Positions 45,652-58,388 of a DNA stretch of 64,000 bases are shown here, piece by piece. The stretch spans positions 496,001 through 560,000 of the forward strand of contig MBPM02000003.1 in the NCBI GenBank assembly GCA_001695595.3, read 5' to 3'. Positions within the stretch are counted from its first letter, which is position 1, and every line of letters begins with the position of its first letter. The notes under the pieces were generated by a model. It ran no database searches, was not told the DNA's origin, and saw only the letters and a program-made list of their open reading frames with translations. The stretch is from Plasmopara viticola (lineage: Eukaryota; Oomycota; Peronosporomycetes; Peronosporales; Peronosporaceae). The position numbers and the translations under genes were made by a program.

Positions 45652-47232
45652 ATAACCCAAGAAGTGGCAGCTAGTCGATGACGTGATTCGCTGAACAGTG
45701 CAACTGTGCCAGCACAGACATCTATTTCAAGAAACGACGTGTTGTGCCCGAAATTTGTGGCCGGCTACTATCAAATCTGCACAAGAAAGTTGAGTTTGCA
45801 GCTAGTACACTTAGCGGTATGCAATGGGAAATAGCTATGTCACAGGGGACATTTAATGCCTTAATAATGTATCGTTTGGTCACATGATTGTTTCCACCAT
45901 TAAGGGTATCTTTTAAAATTTCTGAACGCCAAATTAGCTTTTAGCTGCTCTAAGGGAGATCAGTCTGCACTGAAGACTCATTTGCTCATGAGATTAATTG
46001 GTAAGGTCAAACTAGCATTGACATGTCTGACCCAGCACTGCACATTTGCAAAACAATGTTTAACTTGACCACCTTTCCAGAACGTGGCATTGACCGAGCC
46101 GAGTTTTCATCTTCACGAGGTCCGTCGTAACTCTTTAGTCCGGCTCAGACGGTGACGTTTTATTGATAGACATTTCTTTGGAAAAGTTTGACTCATAATT
46201 GAGATTGTGACGGAGCTACTCGTAATCATTGTGTGTCAAAATACTACCATCTCGTGTGTCTTGAATCGCTTGATTATCCGAGCATAGAGAAGAAGACATT
46301 TAAGAAGCTATAAAAATGCAGTACGTGGTCGAGTGACCACTGTTAGGTGTATATCATGGTGCTAGATACTTATTAAAGGAAAATTACCCCATAAAGTGAT
46401 TTCAACGCATCAAGCTTTGATCACTTTAATTCACATTTGTGAATACAAAAAGTGGCAGCTAGTCGATGATGTTATTCAGTGAACAGTACACCTATACCTG
46501 CACAGACATCTGATTTAACAAACGACGTGTTGTGTCCAAAATCTGAGGCCGGCTACCAACAAATCTACATAAGAAAGTCGAATATACAGCTAGTACACGC
46601 AGCGGTATGCATTGGGAATAGCTATGTCACAGGGGACAATTAATGTCCCAATAATGTAAAATCGTTCTGCCACATAATTGTTTCACAATTACGGGCATTT
46701 TCTCCGATATATTTTGGATGACAAATTAGCTTTTAGCCGCATCAGTCTACACTGAAGAATTATTTGGTCATGAAATTAATTATTAAGGTCATTTTAGCAT
46801 TGACATATCCGACCCAGCACCGAAAATTTGCAAAACAATGTTCTCTCAGAGTGTGGCGTAGGCCAAGCCGAGAAGGCTATAATTTTCACGAGGCCTACCC
46901 TAACTCCTAAGCTACTATATAAAGTGCTGATGACCTTGATATCCTCCGCCGCAGGCGGCGGCTTATGCTAGATAGACATTTCTTAGGAAAATTTAGACTT
47001 ATAATCTCGATGTGAGAGATCGTAACGGAGCTACAAGTAATTATTGTTTGTCAGAATACTACCACTTAAGTCACTTGATTATCCGAAGAAGACTGTAATA
47101 AGCTTCGAGAAGCTGTATATCGTGTAACCACTGTTTAGTGTATTTCAATGTGCTAAATTTTCACCATAGAAGAATTACCCCACAGAGGTTTTGATGCATG
47201 AATTTTTGTACATTTAAGTTCCCATTTAAAAA
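45652..47232 (+). repeat. Diverged 0.8-kb direct tandem pair
   Basis: Unit 1 (about 45652-46446) and unit 2 (about 46447-47232) align along their lengths, with shared blocks such as AGTGGCAGCTAGTCGATGA, AACGACGTGTTGTG, ATAGCTATGTCACAGGGGAC, CAAATTAGCTTTTAGC, TTTGCAAAACAATGTT and ATAGACATTTCTT. They differ at many positions, so the duplication is old. No open frame runs through either unit, so its nature (old LTR pair or satellite seed) is unknown. Confidence 0.75.
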
Positions 47233-47289
47233 TACGGAACTTTATGAGGTTTTTGTATATAGACCAATACCAAGATTCAAAGTCAGGTA

Positions 47290-48450
47290 GATAGCAAATT
47301 TGGCCTTATATATCGGACGTCAGAGACCTATACACACTTTTTCTGAGCGAACAAAGCGTTACATGCCAGATCAACCATGTTTTGATTTGAAGTGAAAGAA
47401 GGTTCGAGCAATAAGCTGAGACGATTCTTCTTAGACTACGCAATCTTGGTCCACAAATGTCTAAAGCGCTACGCTTTAAAGGAGTCATGTCGGAATAGAT
47501 ATAACCTCGGACGGACAACATAATATTTTTTGATCAGCTCCTGTTGGAAATACGAAAAGCTGTATACAAAAGACGCAGATATATTTTACCTGACACTGAA
47601 TTTATTTATTAACTAACGTCCTGAAGTGCCATCAAAAAATTAAAGGAAGCGGTGATTACCTGTCTTACATCCGGTTAACACGGATGCGATTTTTTTAACT
47701 AGCACAATAAAGTCAAGTGACACCAAATAGGTGCGACCTTTCTCGCCGACGGACACATAAGGTGGGCCTAGCCACATTGAAGCTCCCTTTGGTTATCGAC
47801 ACAGTGCTTAATTGAGGCGTACACCTTTCGCTAATGAACTTTGCTGTCACAGTGAGTGTGTCCGTGACACAGAATCTCAACAGAGTGCGGCGGAAGTTGC
47901 AAAAAGAATATAACAAAAATTCAGGAGCGTAATTATTTACGCTGCACGTGAAGATAAATATCGGAACGCGCTCTGTAAAAAGAAATAAGAATACATTTCT
48001 TTCACATAACATTACTCTTCTCTAATGCTACACCACACTGTAAACAGCGATGCGATGTGTAAACCATGAGAAATCTTAGTATAACACAAGTGAACCCGCT
48101 TAAGCGACATATCAATTGCTCAGGTCAAACTCAAAACATCGCGTTTCCACCTAAAACTCGTAGCATATTTTAATGTTGAAGTTAAAAACGAGCACATGGC
48201 GACATGAACGGAATGCATGGGGAGCTTGAAACAATTTTGACTAGAGTCAGGTCCAGCGCTCACATATACGCTGATCATTTCGGGACGCCAAGGCTCAAGG
48301 AGCCAAGATTACGGCTACCTATTCATCGGGATGGCCACAGGGAATCGGCATTACCGTGAAGAGTCGACAAGGCATGGCCCAAAGGGCTTTGTGATCGATA
48401 CAATCGATTGTGCTTGCAAGCCTGGACTGCTGGTTCTCAAAGGCGCTGTG
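47290..48450 (+). repeat. Dispersed repeat, copy A
   Basis: Matches 61510-62380 in the same orientation, with blocks GACGTCAGAGACCT, ATGCCAGATCA, TTGGTCCACAAA, AATATTTTTTGATCA and TACGCTGATCAT followed by CGGGA and GCCAAG. Gaps and substitutions are frequent. It is non-coding as seen here, and is most likely an old mobile element of unrecognised class. The 95-codon frame at 48331-48618 overlaps the end of the match and is not recognised. Confidence 0.65.
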
Positions 48451-48989
48451 GTTTATTCGAGTAAGCCATGGATTGTCCTAGATAAATTCGAAGCGCCGGT
48501 CAATTATATACTTGGGTTACATTTGCCCAGCCAACCTTCAGAATTTGCGCATTTCGGTGCTAGATATATCCTGAGGCTCAAAGAACGCATCCAAGTAATA
48601 TTGCTAGAACCTGCTTAGCTTCAAAGATGAGAGTTGATCCCGGTTAATAGCTTGAACCGTCGAGATTTTGACTTTTAGTGGGTATCGCGCTGGTTTCATT
48701 AAAAGTTGAGTGTCACTCGCAGTGCACCATTAGTATCAATAAACATGTACACATACATTTTATAATAAATTTTGTATAAATGGCAACAATCGCTGTCGCT
48801 TGTGCGATGCCCGCCATAAGCTGGAAACTTTGTTGACGAACAGGTTTGACAGGCACATAAAAAATGGCAACATCTAGGCTTTAGGCTATATTGCAGGCAA
48901 AAGGTCTAAATTTAGAAGCTTACCCCTCGATCGCGGTTAATGTCGCATCGCTAGAGTAGACGGCTTGCTCCACTATAAGGTGGACCAAG

Positions 48990-49145
48990 CCTGTGTTACA
49001 TGTAATTAGTTGCTCGACTCGGGTACCTGAATCGATACCCTAGCCTTCCAAAGATACATCACTTAAGCGGGGGAGAAAATCCATTTAAAGGAGTGAGTGC
49101 CCTCTCAACCCACACGACAATACTACAAAAAAGCTGGTAAAGGGT
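48990..49145 (+). mobile_element. Degenerate tRNA-derived SINE fragment
   Basis: GTTGCTCGACTCGGGTACCT followed by GAATCGATACCCTAGCC resembles the head of the SINEs at 7.9 and 30.3-30.9 kb, with a damaged B-box. GATACATCACTTAAG and CTCTCAACCCACACG correspond to their body. The copy is heavily diverged and truncated. Confidence 0.5.
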
Positions 49146-51655
49146 TTTTCATGTTCTCTTGAAATTATTCAAGGCGAAGAAAGCGATGTGCCCAAGTCCA
49201 GAGAAGTATGCAGAAGTCTGGCTTTTCAAGTTACATGTTAGAGGTGATAATCTTTCCGGTTGGTATAATGTTTATTGAAGCTGCCATTTGTAGCGTCAGC
49301 GATTCTGTACTTATCAGTTGAGCAACTATTTTAGAAGCGCAAGTAAACCCTGTACTAAATAGTGACATTATACTAGTATTAACTTTTCTGGAATTCAATG
49401 CCAGAGCCTAGCAATTGTAGCAGTGTTACCTAAAATATATTCAAATCCACTTAAATTAAGTGCAGAATTGTTGGTTGTAAGAAAGCAGTAATTAAGATTG
49501 TTAGCAATGCTCAAGGCAGAATGCTCCCCAAAACCATCGTTTTCTGGATGATCCCAATAAGCTGTAGTAGGAGTATCGGTGAGTTAAAGTAAGAGTTCTT
49601 GAATAGAGGAGATTGTAGATTTAAAGAGAGATTACTATGCTATATGCTGTGCTCTTTTATGAGTCAACACCTAAGTCAAAGCTTTAAAGTTTCCAAAAGC
49701 GATCGCGCTCATCTGCCATTTCTCATGCGCAAGGTAAATAAAAAAAATCAAGTACCTTTGACTATATACTAGCTTTTCTAGCAAATTGTTTAACTAAGAT
49801 TGTAATATGTACAAAAACTAATGAGTCCCTCTACGTCATCTTAAATACACTATTGACAACGTCCATATGGCAAACCTGTGCAATGAATGACTCCAGCTCT
49901 AAGCAAGATTATCTGCGATTACGTTCTTTAATAAATGGTCATGGAGCTTTAACGGACGCAGGCTCAAACTTTACTGTACTTTAAGAAAGTGACTTGTGCT
50001 TCTGAGAATCAAGCTCTTTCGCGCGATCAAGAGTGTCAGTGATTGATATTCTTCCTGCCTGAGTCGTATGACGATCATAAGTTCTAAGACTTGAAAAAAG
50101 ATGCGAGTTGGCACTGCTCATTGCGCCTTCAAAGCTGCTTCGTGCGGTCTGGTTCATACCATGGGGTGATCCTGTTTTAGCTTCGTGTTGGTGCCGTCGT
50201 AAAGCACTCGAAACATTGCCAGCAAACACAATACCAGTTCCATGGGTTAGTCGGCTTCCCGAATCATCAACACGAGGAGAATCGAGTGACATACCGTTAA
50301 GACTTGTCGAACTCGAGGAACAGGAGAATTGACAAGGACTTAGATCTCGTTCGGCAACCTCAATTCCACGCTCTTCACACCTTCATTGCACAGTTGCTAT
50401 GGAATAATAATACCGAGTCGACTTTGCCTCCGTACGTCATATGTGGTTAAAAAGACCATCTGTCGCGACTTTCCCACTGTCATTCTGGTTAAGATCTGTT
50501 TTAATCTTTACAACGAACAAATGGGCATGATGATGATGACAATTCATTTGAAAAATCTACGAGAATGTTATCATGTATATATGCGACTCATCACAAGCTG
50601 ATGGTATACAACTTTTTTGGCCATATGAATACTTGCATCGAAATCACTGATGTCCAGCGTGGTCTTAATTTAATCAAGGGTTGATAGCGTGGTTATCAAA
50701 ATAGTACTCAAATTGGACAATATGCCTGCCCCTGTGATGTCGTATTTAGTCCGTTATACTCAACCTTCGCAGAGAGTATTGTGTGCAATACTTATCATTG
50801 GTTGCACTTGGATAAAGCAATTTTGAGCAAGTGATAATGGCCGCGGCGGTCGAATTGGTATGAGGAACAAGGTTGCTACCAATTGCATAAAGACTAGATA
50901 GTAGAACCACGGGTACGCACCTAGGGTGAAGTCAGCGATAAAGCCGAGAAAGGAATCGACAACAAAGGGGTGGGAGCACTAATGTGTTTCGTTTAAATGC
51001 CACCAGCAGCATTGAAGCACATGACGTCCTTGAGTGCTAGCATTGCGAATTGAATAGCGCAACTCGATGAGTACTTAACTCACGAGATATGTTTTTCCAG
51101 TCCTACTGTCTGTCGAATACAGATTGTTTTGAATGTATTATTAGCTAAGGTATTTGCTGATATCGCTTGCCGAATATGTGCCATCAGAAAACACTGTTTT
51201 GCATGTCGTTGCCGTCGAACCTGTTGGCCATATGACTTCAGGTTGTTGATTTTTTTACGCTTATCAGTGATGGCCCGCCATGAGTAGTAGATGCGCAGAG
51301 ATTCTAGGACAATTTCATATTGATTGGCAATTTGAAATCTGCTTAGAAGCCATCTAGTTATATACGTTTAACGAAAGCTCATTCTATTCACTAATAATTG
51401 AAAGCGAGAATAGTGCGTCGACGAGGTTGATTGATACCCGTAGCTCTATTTAAAAACGACAAAAGTTAGCAAAGGTGGTACAGAAGTTGTTTTAAATCTC
51501 TTCAAGTGCCATTATATATTTCGCATGCGCTTTCGCTTGTCCCGCGCTCTCGACATCTTTTAATGAATAATTCTTTCGGAATATGGTCATGAGATTTGTT
51601 CCAGAGAATGCTACCTTAATCGCTGCTATAGTCGTCCTATGATTCGTAGATCCGT
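49146..51655. other. Gene-free stretch
   Basis: No supported gene. A 103-codon minus frame at 49981-50292 is hydrophilic with no known domain. Near 50840-50970 the minus strand reads SFLGFIADFTLGAYPWFYYL followed by more hydrophobic residues, which looks like a fragment of a membrane transporter, but the match is short and its flanks are broken. Confidence 0.35.
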
Positions 51656-52802
51656 AATGTAATGTAATGTATTACGTTATCGCGTTGCCAAGGTATGCAC
51701 GTGCTAGGCTCAGTCTGGCTAGTCCACGGCATAGAGTGGTGTCCGCATACGTCGAGTCTCGTTCGGCGGGCAGTGCATCCAGCACCGAGGTCGTATGGGT
51801 CTTCCATTTCTTTCGGTCTTGTGCAAGGGTACGTACCACTTCGAGGTCTTGTGCTATCCGGAGTCGAAAGCCGGAGCCACGGGAAACAAGGTTGTGGTCG
51901 AGTGTCGAGGGGAGCGTGGTGCGGGGACGTCCGCGCCATTTTGCTGCGGTGGAGAAGAAGTAGGCACGCATCTGAAAGTTAGCTGGAATGTCGGGATAGC
52001 GGCGAAGTACATGGCCAAACAGGCGCCAGCGAGCTTGTGTCAGTCGTAGTCTCAGCGGCCGCTCATCACAGAGGTCGTAGAGTCTTGCATTCGAAATGGG
52101 TCGGGGTAGCGATAGCCAAGAGCGTAGCGAAGCTGGCGGCGATGGGAACTCTCGAGGCCGTGGAGCTCTGACTTGGTAAGAGCCCAGTTGTACAGCAGAA
52201 TCGGTAGAACGTAGGTGTTGTACAATCGAATGCGTGTCTTGGGTGAAATGAACGTGGGGCGGAGCCAGACGGACCAGAGGCGGTGGAGCGCGAGGGTGGC
52301 CAGGGACTTGCGTCGGGATAGATCTTTATTATCGCCGAGGAGTGTTCCGAGCTTCTTAGTGTGGTGCCAGGTTTCTTCTCGGGATCGGGCGTGTCGAGTG
52401 GCGCCCGACGGGTTGCAGTGGCGGCGGATTTCGGTGACTTCGGTCTTGGCTTCGTTTTTTTTTTCAGGGTTAGAAGGAAGTCATCAATGCGGTGCTCACC
52501 TCTATCGTAGATCTTGGTTTCTCGGAGGCCAAGGATATCGACGCGGTAGCGCCGGAGATCTTCGGGGAGTGTTTCGTGCTTCTTGCGCTTCGAACCTAGA
52601 GAATTCACATTAAAGGAGCCAATCCGGATGCGGTTGGCGCGGTTAAGGGCGTGGAAGGGGGTTTGGCCTGGTGCTGGAGACCGTCGCGTCGAGGGTGAGA
52701 CTCGTCAGAGACCTGCAGATGCCCGAGAGCACCTGCCCGAAGCGCGCGAGCATTAAGCCCCCGCGCTTGGAAGGAGGTCGTCACCCCAACCTTTTCCGAA
52801 AA
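51656..52802 (-). mobile_element. LINE deletion derivative E1 (first of array)
   Basis: 1147 bp, same structure as the copy at 28.6 kb. Its left flank is CGTAGATCCGT (51645-51655) and its right flank is the same 11 bp (52803-52813), a genuine target-site duplication. Diagnostic bases: CCAAGGTATGC and GGCGGGCAGTGC at the left end, and GTGTTTCGTGC and GGAGGTCGTC at the right end. Confidence 0.88.
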
Positions 52803-53449
52803 CGTAGATCCGTGAGTCATCATAATCCTTTGAACAGAATCAAACGACTTGTCTGTTTAATCTGCGATTGGAACTATCTCCACTGTCCGAGACGGCACAG
52901 AGCCACATTAAGGCAATTTAAAACTGTCTTCGCGGAAATGAATCATTCTTAATGTCAAAATCATATTCGTCGTCTGAATTTCCGGGTCTAAATTACGTTT
53001 CTCCTTGTCTATCGCGTTATTCGTGAACGCCGGTTCGGCATTCGATTCATCCAATTTTGAAACTGTGCCAACTTCGACATTCGATGGCTCGATGCCTCGG
53101 CCACTGCTGGTGCTGGTGTTTTAATATTTTTAACGTGTAAGGGCATTTCTTTTTTTATGCCCTTCGTTTCTATTTGATGAAGTTAAACATTTATGACTAA
53201 AGCTGTAAATATCATATATTCTTCGCTCAAAGTCATCATCATTACGATGTCGCATAGAGGTAACGTCTTTCGAGCGTTGTCCTAGGTACCGATTTCAAAT
53301 GAGTCACTTTGACTATGGCGACGATATTGCAAATCATTGTAGAAATTTCTCCTTTTGCCTGAAGAACTTTATCAATATTTGATATGTGATTCTATTGTAT
53401 CATAGAGGACACATACGATATGGTCGTGACAATAAATAAAGCGGGAGGT

Positions 53450-54596
53450 AATGTAATGTAATGTATTACGTTATCGCGTTGCCAAAGTATGCACGTGCTA
53501 GGCTCAGTCTGGCTAGTCCACGGCATAGAGTGGTGTCCGCATACGTCGAGTCTCGTTCGGATGGCAGTGCATCCAGCACCGAGGTCGTATGGGTCTTCCA
53601 TTTCTTTCAGTCTTGTGCAAGGGTACGTACCACTTCGAGGTATTGTGCTGTCCGGAGTCGAAAGCCGGAGCCACGGGAAACAAGATTGTGGTCGAGTGTC
53701 GAGGGGAGCGTGGTGCGGGGACGTCCGCGCCATTTTGCTGCGGTGGAGAAGAAGTAGGCACGCATCTGGAGATTAGCTGGAATGTCGGGATTGCGGCGAA
53801 GTACATGGCCAAACAGGCGCCAGCGAGCTTGTGTCAGTCGTAGTCTCAGCGGCCGCTCATCACAGAGGTCGTAGAGTCTTGCATTCGAAATGGGTCGGGG
53901 GTAGCGATAGCCAAGAGCGTAGCGAAGCTGGCGGCGATGGGAACTCTCGAGGCCGTGGAGCTCTGACTTGGTAAGAGCCCAGTTGTACAGCAGAATAGGT
54001 AGAACGTAGGTGTTGTACAATCGAATGCGTGTCTTGGGTGAAATGAACGTGGGGCGGAGCCAGACGGACCAGAGGCGGTGGAGCGCGAGGGTGGCCAGGG
54101 ACTTGCGTCGGGATAGATCTTTAATATCGCCGAGGAGGTTTCCGAGCTCTTAGTGTGGTGCCAGGTTTCTTCTCGGGATCGGGCGTGTCGAGTGGCGCCC
54201 GACGGGTTGCAGTAGCGGCGGATTTCGGTGACTTCGGTCTTGGCTTCGTTTTTTTTTTCAGGGTTAGAAGGAAGTCATCAATGCGGTGCTCACCTCTATC
54301 GTAGATCTTGGTTTCTCGGAGGCCAAGGATATCGACGCGGTAGCGCCGGAGATCTTCGGGGAGTGTTTCGTGCTTCTTGCGCTTCGAACCTAGAGAATTC
54401 ACATTAAAGGAGCCAATCCGGATGCGGTTGGCGCGGTTAAGGGCGTGGAAGGGGGTTTGGCCTGGTGCTGGAGACCGTCGCGTCGAGGGTGAGACTCGTC
54501 AGAGACCTGCAGATGCCCGAGAGCACCTGCCCGAAGCGCGCGAGCATTAAGCCCCCGCGCTTGGAAGGAGGTCGTCACCCCAACCTTTTCCGAAAA
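53450..54596 (-). mobile_element. LINE deletion derivative E2 (recombinant)
   Basis: Its left end matches E4 (CCAAAGTATGC, GGATGGCAGTGC, preceded by AAAGCGGGAGGT). Its right end matches E1 (GTGTTTCGTGC, GGAGGTCGTC, followed by CGTAGATCCGT). The switch lies between about 54214 and 54368. Because its two flanks differ, it did not arise by retrotransposition at this site. Confidence 0.85.
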
Positions 54597-55243
54597 CGTA
54601 GATCCGTGAGTCATCATAATCCTTTGAACAGAATCAAACGACTTGTCTGTTTAATCTGCGATTGGAACTATCTCCACTGTCCGAGACGGCACAGAGCCAC
54701 ATTAAGGCAATTTAAAACTGTCTTCGCGGAAATGAATCATTCTTAATGTCAAAATCATATTCGTCGTCTGAATTTCCGGGTCTAAATTACGTTTCTCCTT
54801 GTCTATCGCGTTATTCGTGAACGCCGGTTCGGCATTCGATTCATCCAATTTTGAAACTGTGCCAACTTCGACATTCGATGGCTCGATGCCTCGGCCACTG
54901 CTGGTGCTGGTGTTTTAATATTTTTAACGTGTAAGGGCATTTCTTTTTTTATGCCCTTCGTTTCTATTTGATGAAGTTAAACATTTATGACTAAAGCTGT
55001 AAATATCATATATTCTTCGCTCAAAGTCATCATCATTACGATGTCGCATAGAGGTAACGTCTTTCGAGCGTTGTCCTAGGTACCGATTTCAAATGAGTCA
55101 CTTTGACTATGGCGACGATATTGCAAATCATTGTAGAAATTTCTCCTTTTGCCTGAAGAACTTTATCAATATTTGATATGTGATTCTATTGTATCATAGA
55201 GGACACATACGATATGGTCGTGACAATAAATAAAGCGGGAGGT

Positions 55244-56390
55244 AATGTAATGTAATGTATTACGTTATCGCGTTGCCAAAGTATGCACGTGCTAGGCTCA
55301 GTCTGGCTAGTCCACGGCATAGAGTGGTGTCCGCATACGTCGAGTCTCGTTCGGATGGCAGTGCATCCAGCACCGAGGTCGTATGGGTCTTCCATTTCTT
55401 TCAGTCTTGTGCAAGGGTACGTACCACTTCGAGGTATTGTGCTGTCCGGAGTCGAAAGCCGGAGCCACGGGAAACAAGATTGTGGTCGAGTGTCGAGGGG
55501 AGCGTGGTGCGGGGACGTCCGCGCCATTTTGCTGCGGTGGAGAAGAAGTAGGCACGCATCTGGAGATTAGCTGGAATGTCGGGATTGCGGCGAAGTACAT
55601 GGCCAAACAGGCGCCAGCGAGCTTGTGTCAGTCGTAGTCTCAGCGGCCGCTCATCACAGAGGTCGTAGAGTCTTGCATTCGAAATGGGTCGGGGGTAGCG
55701 ATAGCCAAGAGCGTAGCGAAGCTGGCGGCGATGGGAACTCTCGAGGCCGTGGAGCTCTGACTTGGTAAGAGCCCAGTTGTACAGCAGAATAGGTAGAACG
55801 TAGGTGTTGTACAATCGAATGCGTGTCTTGGGTGAAATGAACGTGGGGCGGAGCCAGACGGACCAGAGGCGGTGGAGCGCGAGGGTGGCCAGGGACTTGC
55901 GTCGGGATAGATCTTTAATATCGCCGAGGAGGTTTCCGAGCTCTTAGTGTGGTGCCAGGTTTCTTCTCGGGATCGGGCGTGTCGAGTGGCGCCCGACGGG
56001 TTGCAGTAGCGGCGGATTTCGGTGACTTCGGTCTTGGCTTCGTTTTTTTTTTCAGGGTTAGAAGGAAGTCATCAATGCGGTGCTCACCTCTATCGTAGAT
56101 CTTGGTTTCTCGGAGGCCAAGGATATCGACGCGGTAGCGCCGGAGATCTTCGGGGAGTGTTTCGTGCTTCTTGCGCTTCGAACCTAGAGAATTCACATTA
56201 AAGGAGCCAATCCGGATGCGGTTGGCGCGGTTAAGGGCGTGGAAGGGGGTTTGGCCTGGTGCTGGAGACCGTCGCGTCGAGGGTGAGACTCGTCAGAGAC
56301 CTGCAGATGCCCGAGAGCACCTGCCCGAAGCGCGCGAGCATTAAGCCCCCGCGCTTGGAAGGAGGTCGTCACCCCAACCTTTTCCGAAAA
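55244..56390 (-). mobile_element. LINE deletion derivative E3 (recombinant)
   Basis: Appears identical to E2, shifted by 1794 bp, with the same hybrid flanks and the same E4-to-E1 switch. It represents a second round of the same exchange or a duplication of the E2 unit. Confidence 0.85.
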
Positions 56391-57037
56391 CGTAGATCCG
56401 TGAGTCATCATAATCCTTTGAACAGAATCAAACGACTTGTCTGTTTAATCTGCGATTGGAACTATCTCCACTGTCCGAGACGGCACAGAGCCACATTAAG
56501 GCAATTTAAAACTGTCTTCGCGGAAATGAATCATTCTTAATGTCAAAATCATATTCGTCGTCTGAATTTCCGGGTCTAAATTACGTTTCTCCTTGTCTAT
56601 CGCGTTATTCGTGAACGCCGGTTCGGCATTCGATTCATCCAATTTTGAAACTGTGCCAACTTCGACATTCGATGGCTCGATGCCTCGGCCACTGCTGGTG
56701 CTGGTGTTTTAATATTTTTAACGTGTAAGGGCATTTCTTTTTTTATGCCCTTCGTTTCTATTTGATGAAGTTAAACATTTATGACTAAAGCTGTAAATAT
56801 CATATATTCTTCGCTCAAAGTCATCATCATTACGATGTCGCATAGAGGTAACGTCTTTCGAGCGTTGTCCTAGGTACCGATTTCAAATGAGTCACTTTGA
56901 CTATGGCGACGATATTGCAAATCATTGTAGAAATTTCTCCTTTTGCCTGAAGAACTTTATCAATATTTGATATGTGATTCTATTGTATCATAGAGGACAC
57001 ATACGATATGGTCGTGACAATAAATAAAGCGGGAGGT

Positions 57038-58183
57038 AATGTAATGTAATGTATTACGTTATCGCGTTGCCAAAGTATGCACGTGCTAGGCTCAGTCTGG
57101 CTAGTCCACGGCATAGAGTGGTGTCCGCATACGTCGAGTCTCGTTCGGATGGCAGTGCATCCAGCACCGAGGTCGTATGGGTCTTCCATTTCTTTCAGTC
57201 TTGTGCAAGGGTACGTACCACTTCGAGGTATTGTGCTGTCCGGAGTCGAAAGCCGGAGCCACGGGAAACAAGATTGTGGTCGAGTGTCGAGGGGAGCGTG
57301 GTGCGGGGACGTCCGCGCCATTTTGCTGCGGTGGAGAAGAAGTAGGCACGCATCTGGAGATTAGCTGGAATGTCGGGATTGCGGCGAAGTACATGGCCAA
57401 ACAGGCGCCAGCGAGCTTGTGTCAGTCGTAGTCTCAGCGGCCGCTCATCACAGAGGTCGTAGAGTCTTGCATTCGAAATGGGTCGGGGGTAGCGATAGCC
57501 AAGAGCGTAGCGAAGCTGGCGGCGATGGGAACTCTCGAGGCCGTGGAGCTCTGACTTGGTAAGAGCCCAGTTGTACAGCAGAATAGGTAGAACGTAGGTG
57601 TTGTACAATCGAATGCGTGTCTTGGGTGAAATGAACGTGGGGCGGAGCCAGACGGACCAGAGGCGGTGGAGCGCGAGGGTGGCCAGGGACTTGCGTCGGG
57701 ATAGATCTTTAATATCGCCGAGGAGGTTTCCGAGCTCTTAGTGTGGTGCCAGGTTTCTTCTCGGGATCGGGCGTGTCGAGTGGCGCCCGACGGGTTGCAG
57801 TAGCGGCGGATTTCGGTGACTTCGGTCTTGGCTTCGTTTTTTTTTTCAGGGTTAGAAGGAAGTCATCAATGCGGTGCTCACCTCTATCGTAGATCTTGGT
57901 TTCTCGGAGGCCAAGGATATCGACGCGGTAGCGCCGGAGATCTTCGGGGAGTGTTACGTGCTTCTTGCGCTTCGAACCTAGAGAATTCACATTAAAGGAG
58001 CCAATCCGGATGCGGTTGGCGCGATTAAGGGCGTGGAAGGGGGTTTGGCCTGGTGCTGGAGACCGTCGCGTCGAGGGTGAGACTCGTTAGAGACCTGCAG
58101 ATGCCCGAGAGCACCTGCCCGAAGCGCGCGAGCATTAAGCCCCCGCGCTTGGAAGGAGGGCGTCACCCCAACCTTTTCCGAAA
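57038..58183 (-). mobile_element. LINE deletion derivative E4 (last of array)
   Basis: Flanked by the perfect duplication AAAGCGGGAGGT (57026-57037 and 58184-58195), so it is an original insertion. Its right end carries GTGTTACGTGC, GCGCGATTAAG, ACTCGTTAGAG and GGAGGGCGTC, unlike E1-E3. It lies about 205 bp upstream of the Crinkler start codon. Confidence 0.87.
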
Positions 58184-58388
58184 AAAGCGGGAGGTTGTGG
58201 TGAAAAATGGCGACTCCATATTGCAGTTTCCTACTTAATAACTGTCAGGAAAAACGACTTTTGTGATTGCTTTGTTCGTATTATTTAATCATCAGACCAC
58301 GGATATAAGAATGACGTCAGCGACACAACCGGTTTGAAGAAGGTATTAGATTGCAGCCTATTGTGCGAACCTTCAATTGAAGAAAAAC

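Larger units (their letters stand above)
51656..58183. repeat. Tandem array E-S-E-S-E-S-E, 1794-bp period
   Basis: Four copies of the LINE derivative (about 1147 bp each) alternate with three copies of a 647-bp spacer (52803-53449, 54597-55243, 56391-57037). The internal units appear identical by eye. The spacer carries no convincing gene. The two outer elements have perfect but different target-site duplications, while the inner two combine the left flank of the last with the right flank of the first. This is the expected product of unequal exchange between two same-orientation insertions 647 bp apart. Confidence 0.88.

Noticed and set aside
52671..52952. 93-codon plus frame repeated at 54465 and 56259
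   Set aside because: It crosses from the element's 5' end into the array spacer, so its repetition comes from the array and not from selection on a protein.
51656..58183. CRISPR-like array of repeats and spacers
   Set aside because: The units are 1147-bp retroelement derivatives with identical 647-bp spacers in a eukaryotic genome, so the arrangement is a recombination product.
58377..58388. Earlier start of the Crinkler frame at TTG 58377
   Set aside because: The first ATG at 58389 starts the conserved CRN domain; TTG is not a plausible start.
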